NCBI GenBank assembly: GCA_000158655.1
Contig: EQ973338.1
Span: 409,911 to 473,910 of the forward strand
Length of the DNA stretch: 64,000 bases
Direction: 5' to 3'
Source: [Clostridium] methylpentosum DSM 5476
GTDB taxonomy: Bacteria > Bacillota > Clostridia > Oscillospirales > Ruminococcaceae
Part shown: positions 44,225 to 53,744 of the stretch, in pieces
How the letters are laid out: each line of letters opens with the position of its first letter
Position numbering within the stretch: position 1 is the first letter of the stretch
The notes under the pieces: generated by a model
What the model saw: only the letters and a program-made list of their open reading frames with translations
What the model was told of the DNA's origin: nothing
Databases searched by the model: none
Translations under genes and position numbers: made by a program

Positions 44225-44740
44225 ATGCTGAGGAAAAAAATTCTGCCTGTGCTCGCCGTGTTGGCACTGGTTGCGGTACTGGTCGGGTGTTTCAGCCAGC
44301 AAAACACTGCGCAGAACGCGGCGCTGCAAAATGAGTTTTCACTGGTTGCCTCGATCAGTTATCAGGGGATACAGGCCAAGGGAACGGTCAGCAAGGCGGG
44401 GGAATCTTATCAGCTCCAGATCACCGAGCCGGAGGCGCTCAGCGGCATGGGGTTTGAATACGACGGGGAAAAGGTCAATGTGAGCTATCTCGGACTGAGC
44501 GTTGGGGTAGACAAAAACACCATCCTGACCTCTGCCGCAGCCTCGATCGTCACCTCATTCAACCACGCGCTCGTCGGCAGCGGAACGAGTGTCAAAAACG
44601 ATGGGGACAATTTTGTGATCACCGGAAAAACCGAGAGCGGCACCTACAAGCTGACGGCCAGCAGGTCGGACGGAACCCCGGTTTCCCTCGAACTGCCTGA
44701 CAGCAAGCTCAGTTGCGCGTTTTCAAAACCAGAGGGATAA
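44225..44740 (+). CDS. Small lipoprotein, LolA/LppX-like
   Basis: A 171-residue lipoprotein with cleavage before Cys 22 (V-L-V-G-C). The mature part is predicted mostly beta, with alternating polar strands: F-S-L-V-A-S-I-S-Y, T-V-S-K-A-G-E-S-Y-Q-L-Q-I-T, M-G-F-E-Y-D-G-E-K-V. This is compatible with the half-barrel LolA/LppX fold that binds lipid in Gram-positive bacteria, but no clear family signature is seen. The only ribosome site lies in the 3' arm of the terminator just upstream. No separate promoter is obvious, so expression may depend on readthrough. Next gene follows after 73 nt. Confidence 0.75.
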   Translation: MLRKKILPVLAVLALVAVLVGCFSQQNTAQNAALQNEFSLVASISYQGIQAKGTVSKAGESYQLQITEPEALSGMGFEYDGEKVNVSYLGLSVGVDKNTILTSAAASIVTSFNHALVGSGTSVKNDGDNFVITGKTESGTYKLTASRSDGTPVSLELPDSKLSCAFSKPEG

Positions 44741-44813
44741 GCTGTGAAAAAATTTGCTTTTTTCTGTCGCCTGTGGTAGGATAAAAGAAAAACAACGGAA
44801 AGAGGCTGATTCG

Positions 44814-45635
44814 ATGAGGAAAAAACAATCGGGCAGCATCGCTTTGGCGATCCTGCTCACCTTCTTTATGGTGTTGAGCGGAACCTTTTTTGTCAACTCC
44901 GCCGTTGCGCGGGACACCCTAAAGCCGGAGAACATCCGAGCGGAAATCGATGCGTCGGGATTGACAGGCAAGGTGGAACGCAGGATCGGAGCCGCATCGG
45001 AGGGCCTTGAGGCCGTTGCGAAGGAAATTGTCGAGTCCTCAGAGTTCAATCAGCTTCTCGACAGGTATTCCGAATATATTTCGGAATACCTGCTCTCAGG
45101 CAGCACCGACAAGCAGATCAGCAACCAGGAACTCAGCGACTTGGTGAGTTCCTACATCAAAAAACAGGCCTCCGGGCTCGAAGCCGCGGAAGACCTCGTC
45201 GACCGGATGGTTGAGGGCGCGGTAAAAGCGGCGGATTTGTCCAGCATTTTTGCCCGGATCGACCAGGCGATTCCCGAACCGGCGGGAGGACTCATGCTCT
45301 TTGCGCTCAACCGGGTGACCTGCCTCGTCTGCCTTGGGCTGACCATTCTCTTTTTGGTTCTGCTGCTCTTTGCGGCGCGTCCGCGCAGACTGCTCGGTTT
45401 TGCCGGCGCTGGGGTCGCTCTGATCGGTGTGGGCACGATTTACGGCTCAGACTTTATGGTCAGCATCTTTGGGGATGTATCGAGCAATGATGTGGTGACA
45501 AGCCTCCTCTCAAAATATGGGGAAGCGGCCGCTTCGCTCGGCACTATCTTGGCAATTGCCGGCGCAGCTGCGCTGGTCGTAGGCATTCTGATCGCGATCG
45601 TGACGGGGCGGATCAGTCGGAACCGTTATTGGTAA
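44814..45635 (+). CDS. Membrane protein with large helical outer domain, unknown
   Basis: A 273-residue protein. One helix near the N-terminus (about residues 8-28) is followed by a helical outer domain of roughly 130 residues (A-I-A-S, R-I-G-A-A-S-E-G-L, S-D-L-V-S-S-Y-I-K-K), then three C-terminal helices from about 160 to 265. The end is basic (R-I-S-R-N-R-Y-W). No family motif is known to me. ATG 44814 follows GAAAGAGG. It may share a transcript with the lipoprotein gene upstream, which suggests an envelope function. Confidence 0.65.
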   Translation: MRKKQSGSIALAILLTFFMVLSGTFFVNSAVARDTLKPENIRAEIDASGLTGKVERRIGAASEGLEAVAKEIVESSEFNQLLDRYSEYISEYLLSGSTDKQISNQELSDLVSSYIKKQASGLEAAEDLVDRMVEGAVKAADLSSIFARIDQAIPEPAGGLMLFALNRVTCLVCLGLTILFLVLLLFAARPRRLLGFAGAGVALIGVGTIYGSDFMVSIFGDVSSNDVVTSLLSKYGEAAASLGTILAIAGAAALVVGILIAIVTGRISRNRYW

Positions 45636-46325
45636 ACTGCAATACAAGCGCGCCAGGCTCTTTGTGTGCGCCGGGCCCAAAAGGGGGTTCGGTGCGCAGA
45701 GGGGTCTGGTTTTTTGTTTTGCGGTATCCTTTGCTGTGTTCGTCGTCCTCACTGGCATCGTCACCTTTGGCATGTCAGCCCCTTGTGTAAGCTCGGTTGT
45801 TTCTCTGTGGGCGACTGGTGCCGGGAATACCCTGGTTTCAGTTTTTACCGGAGCAACGGTTGCCCACTTGGAACAATACGCCATCGGATTGACCGGGAAC
45901 CACTGTTTCCTATTTCTGCGGCGAATCGCCCTGAAAGGGGGTTTTTCGGAGCGGCAGAGACAGAAGGGAGGGCGTGACAAAACAGAGATACGTGAGATAC
46001 TGTAGGCTCTATGCCAGCGAAAAGAACTTAAAATCATGGGAGAAGTATGTGGGATTCGCTGTTGGACAAACCGCCTGAAAGCGCGTTGCTGGAGAAATGG
46101 GATATTAAAAAGGGAAAGCAAGCGAATGAGAGCTGCATGTCAACGGCGTATGGGTGCAAGGGATGGAATGCAATAGAAAATCATGTAATACAAGAATACC
46201 GGGCAGATGAGTTGGAGGCAGGGGACGGGGCTCCAATACTGGCAATCAAGAGGTCTATGTATGGCTGGAGGGCCATGTGCACGCGGTCGTGAGAGAATTT
46301 GAAGCCGATGGTTAAGAGGGCCATT

Positions 46326-46411
46326 GGAGCCGAATAGAACAAAAAGCATCACATGCGGCAACCTGGAAGCCAGTCAAATTCGCTCCCCATAGCAACTGAC
46401 ATGTGTTCAGA
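46326..46411. repeat. Decayed repeat, copy B
   Basis: Counterpart of copy A at 39436-39518. Shared blocks, in order: ATCACATGC, AACC-GG, TCAAATT, GCTCCCCAT, AACTGA. The flanks differ. Confidence 0.5.
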
Positions 46412-46559
46412 TTATTTTGCTTTACAAAAGCTCGCTATCCATCGGGAAGCCTTTCGCAAAGACTTTTTCTCTTTGCTTCCGGTATAATCGGGAACTTTGG
46501 TAAGAGCGTGGGTACAAACAAATATCCCCCGCTGCGAAGGGGATATTTATCGCAATTAC

Positions 46560-46585
46560 AGAAAAGCCCCGGTTTTCACCGGGGC
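46560..46585 (-). terminator. Terminator downstream of the antitoxin gene
   Basis: GCCCCGGT/ACCGGGGC with a 4-nt loop and TTTTCT on the minus strand, about 125 nt beyond the gene. Confidence 0.65.
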
Positions 46586-46708
46586 AGATACAATGCTGAA
46601 ACAAATCGGCTTTTTAGAGATACTTGCCCTAAAAAAGAGAATCAATGTCACGCTGGGGACTTCTGGCGATTACAGCTTGCCGCAGGGACTGATCCGCGGG
46701 GCGTGTTG

Positions 46709-46987
46709 CTATTTTCCGGGCTTTTTGCGTACCGGAAAGGGGAATTGTTCGGTGTCCTGCCCAGTGGACTGTTCTTTTTCCTGGATAAAATGTTCCAGCG
46801 TGATCTGGTGGTACACGTTGTAATCAGGCAGTTTTACGTCAAACGGCAGGCCGCCGTAAATCAGAGCCTGATGGATAAACATGTTGACTGCATCGGATAT
46901 GGTAATTCCGAGGTCTGCGAACAGCTCCTCGGCCTGTTTTTTTACGTCCGGGTCAATGCGGACATTTAAATTCGCTGTTTTGGGCAT
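46709..46987 (-). CDS. RelB/DinJ-family antitoxin, without a toxin partner
   Basis: A 92-residue ribbon-helix-helix protein. It begins T-A-N-L-N-V-R-I-D-P-D-V-K-K-Q-A-E-E-L-F, the conserved RelB/DinJ DNA-binding strand and helix. I-S-D-A-V-N-M-F-I-H-Q-A-L and G-G-L-P-F-D follow. In complete modules a RelE or YafQ toxin gene follows within a few bases. Here the next 125 nt to the terminator contain none, nor is one upstream. It may be an orphan kept as a repressor or to neutralise a toxin elsewhere. ATG 46987 follows GGAGG. Confidence 0.85.
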   Translation of the reverse strand: MPKTANLNVRIDPDVKKQAEELFADLGITISDAVNMFIHQALIYGGLPFDVKLPDYNVYHQITLEHFIQEKEQSTGQDTEQFPFPVRKKPGK

Positions 46988-47886
46988 TTCAGTACCTCCT
47001 GCCGCGAGAGAGCCGATTGATTCACCCTGCACGGCCTCGCTTTGCTTGTATATAGTGTGAAAAATCCGCCGACTTGTCGGGGTTTGCCTTTCGCATTCCC
47101 GGAACATCCCGATGAAGCGGGCGGCTTTCAGATGTTTTTGTTGACAGTATTGCTGCAGACCAGTTTGTCGAACTCTACATGCTTCTTATTTTATCACCAA
47201 TTTGTTTTTCTGACAATCCTATTTTGGCGTTTTGCAACGATTTTGTGCAACAAAGGCAAGAAAGTCAAATCCCACTGCTTTGGTTTTTAAGCTGCTACAG
47301 CGGGGAAGCTGTGCCGACACACTGCGAAAGCGAGGCAGTGGTGTTCTAACAGCTTGAATAAAGCGGATTCTAGGCTGTTGCATCAGCTTATGCAAGATGT
47401 GGAACGCATTCATCCCAGAGGCGGAAGGGTGCCTGAACCAGGTGTTTTAACCCGTTTGAAGATGGAATTGGGGAGGTGCTCTCCGATCAGGGAGGGTGGC
47501 CTCTGGACTCCGCATCCCCTTTTTGGCTAGACCTGACTGTGGATTCCCGGAGCACGCGGTGGGTTGGGGTTCAAAGCGGGATGGCCTGCCTGCTTCTCCA
47601 GCGCTCGGTTTATGAATGAGCGCCGAGCCGGGCGACGTCATCTTCGTGGTCGCCGATTTTTCCATTGTGGTAGTGTCTGGCGGGTTGCGCTGCCACCTTG
47701 CCGACAGGTTCAGTATCCTTGTAAAACAGCTATCACTGGATCAGGACCACCGGATTCCCCTGGATATAGGTGCAAAAGACGCTAGGCGAGAAGAGATTGG
47801 TTCCACCCAGATAAAATACCCGCCGCATTCCCCGTTTCGGCCATAGACTCGAGAAATTGCGGCGGGCATTTTATTTTTACATCCTT
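46988..47886. other. Gene-poor region upstream of the antitoxin gene
   Basis: About 900 nt with no recognised gene. It ends in a bidirectional hairpin of AAAATACCCGCCGCA and TGCGGCGGG-ATTTT arms (47813-47882) next to the stop of the deacetylase gene. Nothing else stands out. Confidence 0.5.
47813..47882 (-). terminator. Terminator of the polysaccharide deacetylase gene
   Basis: A long stem of about 14 pairs (47813-47827 with 47868-47882) and a 40-nt loop, with T-rich sequence on both sides. It lies 4 nt beyond the deacetylase stop. Confidence 0.65.
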
Positions 47887-49371
47887 TTACGGCATTGCAT
47901 CGGTGTACACTTTTCCTGCCGTTGGGGTGATCGAACGGGCGTTGAGCAGCTCCGAAACTGTGACAATCTGGTAACCCCGCTTCACAAGCTCGGGCACCGC
48001 TATTTCCACTGCGTCAGCCGTTGAGCCGTAGAGGTCGTGCATCAGGATGATGTCTCCGTCCGACACGTCCCGCAGAATCGTGTTTGCGACTGCGTCCTTA
48101 TCGCGGGACTTCCAGTCGAGGGTGTCGAGATTCCACAGGGCGAGCGGTTTGTTGACCATCGCCTTGACCGTGTCGTTGACCGCACCATAAGGCGGGCGGA
48201 GCAGCGCGGGGGCGACACCAATGAGGTTTTGAATCCGGCTGTCGGTCTCGTTGACCTGGTAGTTGAGGTCCTCTGTCCCGAGCTTGTTGAGGGAGGCATG
48301 GCTGAAGGTGTGGCTCCCGATTTCATGCCCCTCTTCGTACTCCCGCTTGAGCACATCGGCATAGCTGTCCACCCGATTTCCGAGCACGAAGAAGGTTGCA
48401 CGGGCGCCGTTTTGTTTGAGGGTGTCGAGGATGCGGGGGGTGTTGACCGGATGCGGCCCGTCGTCAAACGAGAGGGCGATCATTGGTTTGCTCGGGTCAA
48501 TGGCGGGCGCCTGTACGGGTTGGGACGGCTCAGGCGGCGTATCTGTTTGTGCCGGTTCGGTAATAGTGGGGGCGAGCTTTCCCTCGGTGTTGATTTTGAG
48601 AAATCCATCCAGATCGGAAAACGGGATGGTGATCATCGGGATTCCGTAGCTGCCCGCGAAGAGTTGGTATTTATCAAAATACAGCAGCAGATTTCCATCC
48701 TTGAGAGCGAATTTTTGGAAGGCTTTGGGGTCGTTGATCGCGGCCTGGAACTGCTCCTCCTGGATCGCTTCTTTGTACAGGTCGCTTTGCTCAAACTGTT
48801 GTACTGCGAGTTTGGAAAGAACCGGGCGGTAATCTCCCTGGAATACATCGTCGAGTGTCAGCTGCTTTTCCTCCTTGAGATCGAACACCAGGGTGTCAAC
48901 CTGCGCGTCGGGATGGGCAAGGGAGGAAAAGTTGTAGTCATAGGAGAGGACAACCGATGCGGTGTGCTCCCCCATCACATAGGAGGAGTACTCCACCAGC
49001 AGCTCGGACTGAAGGTTTGGATCTTTTGCGGCGAATTCTGCCTTTTGGCGTTCAAACTCCGCTTTGATATCGTCCACTTTTTGTTTGATCTTCTGGTCGA
49101 TTGAATCGATGCCGAGAACAGGGTAATGAATGCTCTCGGCATTTGCCGCATCGTCGTTTACAATCGATTCTGTGGTTCCGATCTCATGATCTTCCGAGAT
49201 CTGAGGGAAGTTGAGCTGCTGCGCGAGCACCTGTACCTCGTTATAGGTAGGACCGGAGGAGGCTGGGGCGTTTTGCTGCGGAGGATAAAACAGCCACAAT
49301 CCGGACATAATCAGTACGACGACAAGAAGGACAATCAGGAGGACCCTGATAACTGGTTTTGTTTTATTCAT
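47887..49371 (-). CDS. PdaC-like peptidoglycan/polysaccharide deacetylase
   Basis: A 494-residue membrane-anchored enzyme. One helix lies at about residues 9-30. A PdaC/RsiV-type region (DUF4163 plus DUF3298) covers about 60-260, and the NodB deacetylase domain about 300-475. NodB motifs are present: I-A-L-S-F-D-D-G-P-H-P (catalytic aspartates), S-H-T-F-S-H (zinc histidines), R-P-P-Y-G and I-L-M-H-D. Bacillus PdaC removes acetyl groups from MurNAc and can lower lysozyme sensitivity. ATG 49371 follows GAGGATT. It is the last gene of a minus-strand envelope cluster, 82 nt after the permease gene, perhaps separately transcribed. Confidence 0.9.
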   Translation of the reverse strand: MNKTKPVIRVLLIVLLVVVLIMSGLWLFYPPQQNAPASSGPTYNEVQVLAQQLNFPQISEDHEIGTTESIVNDDAANAESIHYPVLGIDSIDQKIKQKVDDIKAEFERQKAEFAAKDPNLQSELLVEYSSYVMGEHTASVVLSYDYNFSSLAHPDAQVDTLVFDLKEEKQLTLDDVFQGDYRPVLSKLAVQQFEQSDLYKEAIQEEQFQAAINDPKAFQKFALKDGNLLLYFDKYQLFAGSYGIPMITIPFSDLDGFLKINTEGKLAPTITEPAQTDTPPEPSQPVQAPAIDPSKPMIALSFDDGPHPVNTPRILDTLKQNGARATFFVLGNRVDSYADVLKREYEEGHEIGSHTFSHASLNKLGTEDLNYQVNETDSRIQNLIGVAPALLRPPYGAVNDTVKAMVNKPLALWNLDTLDWKSRDKDAVANTILRDVSDGDIILMHDLYGSTADAVEIAVPELVKRGYQIVTVSELLNARSITPTAGKVYTDAMP

Positions 49372-49453
49372 ATTAATCCTCTTTTGCATTTTGTTTCAAT
49401 GTTTAGTGTGTAACACTGGAGTCTGGAATATAAGTGGACTGTTTTGGAAAAGG

Positions 49454-52400
49454 CTATTCCGCAGATTTAAGCGCTTCCACCATATTGATTTTTTTGAGCT
49501 TAAAATGGATGACAAAGTTTACAATCAGCGAAAAAGCAAAGGTGAGCGTCCCGGCGAGCAGGTAGCTGAGCGCCTTGATCGAACGGTTAAAGATCACGAT
49601 ATCAGTCTCCACCGTTGAGATGACAAACTGGGCCAGGAAGACGCCGAGCACCAACCCAACAGCCACCCCGATGAGGGTGAGCACGATGTTTTCCCGGTAG
49701 ACATAGGCGGAGACTTCCTTGTCGTAGAACCCGAGCACCTTGATGGTGGAGAGCTCCCGCATCCGCTCCGAGACGTTGATGTTGGTGAGATTGTACAGCA
49801 CGACGAACGCGAGCGCAGCTGCCGAGAGGATGAGCACCACGATGACCAGGTCAAGGCTGCGGATCGTCTTGTCAAACGCCTCGCGAATGCTGCCGTAAAG
49901 CACGACCTGCTGGACAACATCCTGTTTGGCGAGGAAGGAGGAGAGCGTCTCCTCGGTGGAGGCATCCCCGTCGGTGAGCTGGATGAGCAGGGCATTTGTC
50001 TCGGGTTCCTCCCCGAACACCTCTGTGTAGTAATCGGGGGAAAGATAGATGTAGTGCTGAATGTAGTGTTCAGTGACCGCTGCGATCCGCACCTCATGCT
50101 GCTCATTGTCGCTGTCCACGAGGGTCAGGGTATCCCCTGGGCCGACGTCCATCAGCTGGGAGAGGCGTTTGGTGATCACTGCGCCGCTGTCGTCCAGGGC
50201 GATCGGATCAGGATTGCGCAGCCGGACAAACTCGTCGATTTGAGAGAGATCCTGCGGCACGAGCAGGCTGACCGACTGTTGGCGGTTGTTTCCGCTCGCA
50301 TCAACGGTGTTCTGATACACTTTGCAGCTGCCCGTGACCTCGGCTTCCCGGTTCAGTTCGGCGTAAAAGTCGTCGAGTTCCTCACTGTCCGCCTTGGTGT
50401 TGAGCGCTGCGATGGCGTCATACTGGTAGATGTCGCCGAACTGCGCGTCCCCGATTCCGGAGATCGAGTCCTTGATGCCAAATCCGGTGAGCATGAGCGC
50501 AGTGCACCCAGCGATACCGATGACTGTCATGAGCATCCGCTTTTTGTACCGGAACAGGTTGCGCGAAGTGACTTTGACGATAAATGAAAAGTGGTTCCAG
50601 AGAAAGGGGATCCGTTCGAGCAGGATCTGCTTGCCCGGCTTGGGCGCCTTGGGCCGCATGAGGGTCGCGGGCATTGGGATGAGTTCAGAGTAGCTGACCG
50701 CGACCGCGGTGACGGTGGTGCAGATCAGAGCTGCGGCGATCGAGACAAGGGAATACACAAGAGGATACCCCACAATCAGGTTGGGCAGGGTATAGAGCAT
50801 CCCGTAGGCGTCGAAGATCAGGCGGGGGAAGAGGTTGTAGCCGATGAGCAGGCCGGAGATACTGCCGAGCAGCGCCGCCAGGGTCGCGTAGAGGAGGAAT
50901 TTCCCCATGATGTCGAACTTGCTGTAGCCGAGCGCCTTGAGGGTGCCGATCTGGGTGCGCTGCTCCTCCACCATGCGGGTCATCGTCGTCAGGCAGACGA
51001 GGGCGGCGACCAGGATGAAAAAGACGGGAAACACCGACGCCACATTGTCAATGCGGTCAGAGTCGTCCCGATAAGAGGTGTATCCGGGGTTGACCGAGCG
51101 GTCAAAGGTGTAGTAGGAAACCGGAGCGAGGCTGTCGAGCTGCTGCTCAGCGTCAAGTAGCTTCTGCTGGTTTTGCGGCAGCTCCTTCTCCGCCTTGATC
51201 CGGTTCTGTTCGTACTCCGCAAGGCCCTTGGCGTATTCGGAGCGGCCGTCGTCGAGCTGCTGTTTCGCTTCGTCGAGCTGCCGCTTCCCTTCAGCGCGCT
51301 GAGTCTCGAGCTCTTTTTTGCCGCTCTCATACTGGGTCGTTCCGCTGTCGAGCTTGAGCCGGGCGATCTGCAGCTCCAGTCTTGCGTTCTCAAGCTGCTG
51401 CTGCGCCTGCTCGAGCTGGGCCTTGCCCGAAACGAGCTGGTCGAGCTGGGTGAGTCCATCCTGGACCTGCTTCTTTTGAGTATCGAGCGCTGTCTGCGCC
51501 TGCTCGATCTGTGCCATCGCCTGGGCGTAGAGCTCGTCGGCGTTAGAAATCTGGCTGAGCTTGTCGAGTCCCGTTTGCAGCGTTGACTTGGTTGACGCAA
51601 GGCTTGCGCGGATGCGCTGAATCTGCGCGAGCTGTTTTTCGAGCTGTTCCCGCTGCTGCACGATACCGGGATCGTCGCTTTCTGCGGGCAGTTCGGCGAG
51701 TGCCTGCTCCACTGTCTTTTGTTGCTCTGCAAACGCTGCGTCCTGCTGCTCCGCGACAGTGAGGAGATTCTGGAGCATCGAGGTGAGGCTGTTCACCAGC
51801 TCGGGCGGGAGGTCGGGAAGTTCGGCAAATGCCTGCTCAATTTCCTGGCGCTTTGCAGCGAGCTGCTGTTCCCCTGCTGCGATCTGCACCAGAGCCTCGT
51901 TGAGCTTGGCGCGCTGTGCTGCGATCTCTTCGTCGGTCATGCCGGGAAGCTGGGCAAGTCCGGCTTCGAGCTTCTTCTGTTGCTCTTCGAGCTGGCGTTT
52001 GCCCGACTCGTATTCCGCCATGCCCTGCTGATACTGCGTCTCCCCCGCGTCGAGCTCCGCCTTGGCAGCGGCGAGCTGGTTTTCCGCCTGGCTGATCTGC
52101 CGGTTGTATTCGGCCAAACTTTGGTTGTACTGCTCCTCTCCTGAGGTCAGTTTGGCGAGCGCGTCGTCCAGCTGCTGCTTGGCGTCGTCGAGTTGGCGTT
52201 GGGCATCGTCGAGTTTGGCCCAGCCGTCTTTGATTTCCTGGAGGCCCTCTGCCTTGGCTTCCTCCAGCCGCTCCCCTTTGCGCGCGCCCAGCGCTTCCTC
52301 GATTTCGCTGCGCTTTTGCTTGATAAGGGAAGTGTACTCCTCCGAGTAGATCTCCTGTATGTCGTTTTGCAGCGTGACGTACGCCTCGGTGTAGACGTTT

Positions 52401-53017
52401 TGGGTGAACTCCTGCTCCGGGACTGCGAGGAAGAAGGTGGCCACCCCGTCCCCCACTGTACTGGAGCCGCGGTCAATGGTGATGTACTGGGGGGAGTTGG
52501 CGATGCCGACGATTTTATATTCGCTGTGTTTGAGGGAGATATCATCACCGTTTTCCCCTTCAAGGGTGATGGTATCCCCCACCTGGTAGCCATCGGCATT
52601 TTTGCCGCGCTCATCAATCACCGCTTCCCCCTCCGACTGGGGAAGGCGGCCCTCAATGATGCGCAGGCGATTGACCGACTGCTCCTCGTCCTCCGGGACC
52701 GAGAGCACCTTGACGACGTCCTGCTCTTTGGTTTCAAGGGCGTCGACGGTGTAGGAGGGCATGACGGTTTTCACACCCTCTATTTGTTGGATGCATTTGA
52801 GGTCGTTTTGGTTGATGCCATAGCTCGAAACTACCTTGATATCCATTAAATTTTGTGTTTTGTAATATTCCGCCGAGGTGCGCTTCATGTCCGGGCCGGT
52901 CGCCTTGATGCCGGCGAAAAAACTGACGCCGATGAGAATAATGAGGGTGATCGAGAAAAACCGGTTGCGTGATTTGATAATTTCGCGGAAATAGTCGCGG
53001 TGCATAGCGCGTTTCAT
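49454..53017 (-). CDS. FtsX-type ABC permease with long coiled-coil insertion
   Basis: A 1187-residue permease. A first helix (about 20-40) is followed by an extracytoplasmic MacB-like periplasmic domain up to about 230. Residues 245-625 form a very long coiled coil rich in Q, A, L, E and K with repeats such as L-D-D-A-K-Q-Q-L-D-D. After that come the three helices of a first FtsX domain, a second beta-rich outer region and a second FtsX domain with four helices at the end (S-E-R-M-R-E-L-S-T-I-K-V-L-G). Two FtsX domains in one chain suggest a pump acting with one ATPase dimer. Coding starts at ATG 53017, AAAGGGGG seven bases before. Confidence 0.88.
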   Translation of the reverse strand: MKRAMHRDYFREIIKSRNRFFSITLIILIGVSFFAGIKATGPDMKRTSAEYYKTQNLMDIKVVSSYGINQNDLKCIQQIEGVKTVMPSYTVDALETKEQDVVKVLSVPEDEEQSVNRLRIIEGRLPQSEGEAVIDERGKNADGYQVGDTITLEGENGDDISLKHSEYKIVGIANSPQYITIDRGSSTVGDGVATFFLAVPEQEFTQNVYTEAYVTLQNDIQEIYSEEYTSLIKQKRSEIEEALGARKGERLEEAKAEGLQEIKDGWAKLDDAQRQLDDAKQQLDDALAKLTSGEEQYNQSLAEYNRQISQAENQLAAAKAELDAGETQYQQGMAEYESGKRQLEEQQKKLEAGLAQLPGMTDEEIAAQRAKLNEALVQIAAGEQQLAAKRQEIEQAFAELPDLPPELVNSLTSMLQNLLTVAEQQDAAFAEQQKTVEQALAELPAESDDPGIVQQREQLEKQLAQIQRIRASLASTKSTLQTGLDKLSQISNADELYAQAMAQIEQAQTALDTQKKQVQDGLTQLDQLVSGKAQLEQAQQQLENARLELQIARLKLDSGTTQYESGKKELETQRAEGKRQLDEAKQQLDDGRSEYAKGLAEYEQNRIKAEKELPQNQQKLLDAEQQLDSLAPVSYYTFDRSVNPGYTSYRDDSDRIDNVASVFPVFFILVAALVCLTTMTRMVEEQRTQIGTLKALGYSKFDIMGKFLLYATLAALLGSISGLLIGYNLFPRLIFDAYGMLYTLPNLIVGYPLVYSLVSIAAALICTTVTAVAVSYSELIPMPATLMRPKAPKPGKQILLERIPFLWNHFSFIVKVTSRNLFRYKKRMLMTVIGIAGCTALMLTGFGIKDSISGIGDAQFGDIYQYDAIAALNTKADSEELDDFYAELNREAEVTGSCKVYQNTVDASGNNRQQSVSLLVPQDLSQIDEFVRLRNPDPIALDDSGAVITKRLSQLMDVGPGDTLTLVDSDNEQHEVRIAAVTEHYIQHYIYLSPDYYTEVFGEEPETNALLIQLTDGDASTEETLSSFLAKQDVVQQVVLYGSIREAFDKTIRSLDLVIVVLILSAAALAFVVLYNLTNINVSERMRELSTIKVLGFYDKEVSAYVYRENIVLTLIGVAVGLVLGVFLAQFVISTVETDIVIFNRSIKALSYLLAGTLTFAFSLIVNFVIHFKLKKINMVEALKSAE

Positions 53018-53045
53018 CAAGGGTCCCCCTTTCTGTGGAATTGCC

Positions 53046-53744
53046 CTACCACTCGATCTGGTCTACCGAGACAGGATGGGGGTTGAGCTGAATGTCCTGA
53101 ACCTTGGAGTTGTTGATCTTTATGATGCGGTCTGCCATTGGGGCGATCGCTTGGTTGTGGGTGATGAGCACCACAGTGGTCTTGGTCTGGCGGCAGGTGT
53201 CCTGCAGCAGCTTGAGGATGGTTTTTCCAGTTTCGGCGTCGAGCGCGCCGGTCGGTTCGTCGCAGAGCAGCAGCTTGGGGCGTTTGGCAAGCGCGCGGGC
53301 GATCGCCACCCGCTGCTGTTCACCGCCCGAAATCTGGGCCGGAAAGTTTTTGAGCCGGTCGCTCAGACCCACCTGCTTGAGCACGGTTTCGGCGTCGAGT
53401 GAATCCCGGCAGATCTGTGCTGCGAGCTCGACGTTTTCCTTAACTGTGAGATTGCCCACCAGGTTGTAGAACTGGAACACAAAGCCGATGTCATACCGGC
53501 GGAAGGTCGTCAGCTGGCGTGCATTATACCGGGCGATGTCGGTCCCGTCTACGAGGATCTGCCCCTCGTCGCAGGTGTCCATCCCACCGAGCATGTTGAG
53601 CACAGTCGATTTACCGGCGCCGCTCGGGCCTAAAATGACGGCGAACTCACCTTTTTCTATGCCAAATGTCACATGGTCGGAGGCGGTGATCGTCACCTCT
53701 CCCATGTGGTAACGTTTGCAGACCTCTTTGAATTCGACAAACAT
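53046..53744 (-). CDS. ABC transporter ATP-binding protein (LolD/MacB type)
   Basis: A 232-residue ATPase. Walker [10 protein letters not shown] is at about residues 37-45, the signature I-S-G-G-E-Q-Q-R near 139-146, and Walker [12 protein letters not shown] near 159-169. It is the partner of the coiled-coil permease, whose start lies 28 nt downstream. A promoter with TATGAT near 53775 and TTGGAA lies just upstream. Such pairs work as mechanical transporters at the cell envelope; in some cases they activate cell-wall hydrolases. Confidence 0.94.
   Translation of the reverse strand: MFVEFKEVCKRYHMGEVTITASDHVTFGIEKGEFAVILGPSGAGKSTVLNMLGGMDTCDEGQILVDGTDIARYNARQLTTFRRYDIGFVFQFYNLVGNLTVKENVELAAQICRDSLDAETVLKQVGLSDRLKNFPAQISGGEQQRVAIARALAKRPKLLLCDEPTGALDAETGKTILKLLQDTCRQTKTTVVLITHNQAIAPMADRIIKINNSKVQDIQLNPHPVSVDQIEW

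Larger units (their letters stand above)
45636..46708. other. Gene-poor region with decayed sequence
   Basis: No intact gene is recognised over more than 1 kb. It contains repeat copy B (46326-46411), a hairpin AAATATCCCC/GGGGATATTT (46520-46548) and the relB-like terminator (46560-46585). The first 350 nt have plausible open frames but no start or family signal. Confidence 0.5.

Noticed and set aside
47564-47846. Short frames before the deacetylase terminator
   Set aside because: Overlapping frames without starts or motifs; kept as gene-poor DNA.
51140-52290. Repetitive Q/A/L-rich coding stretch suspected as a DNA repeat array
   Set aside because: It is the coiled-coil coding part of the permease; similarity is at the heptad level and nucleotide units are not exact repeats.
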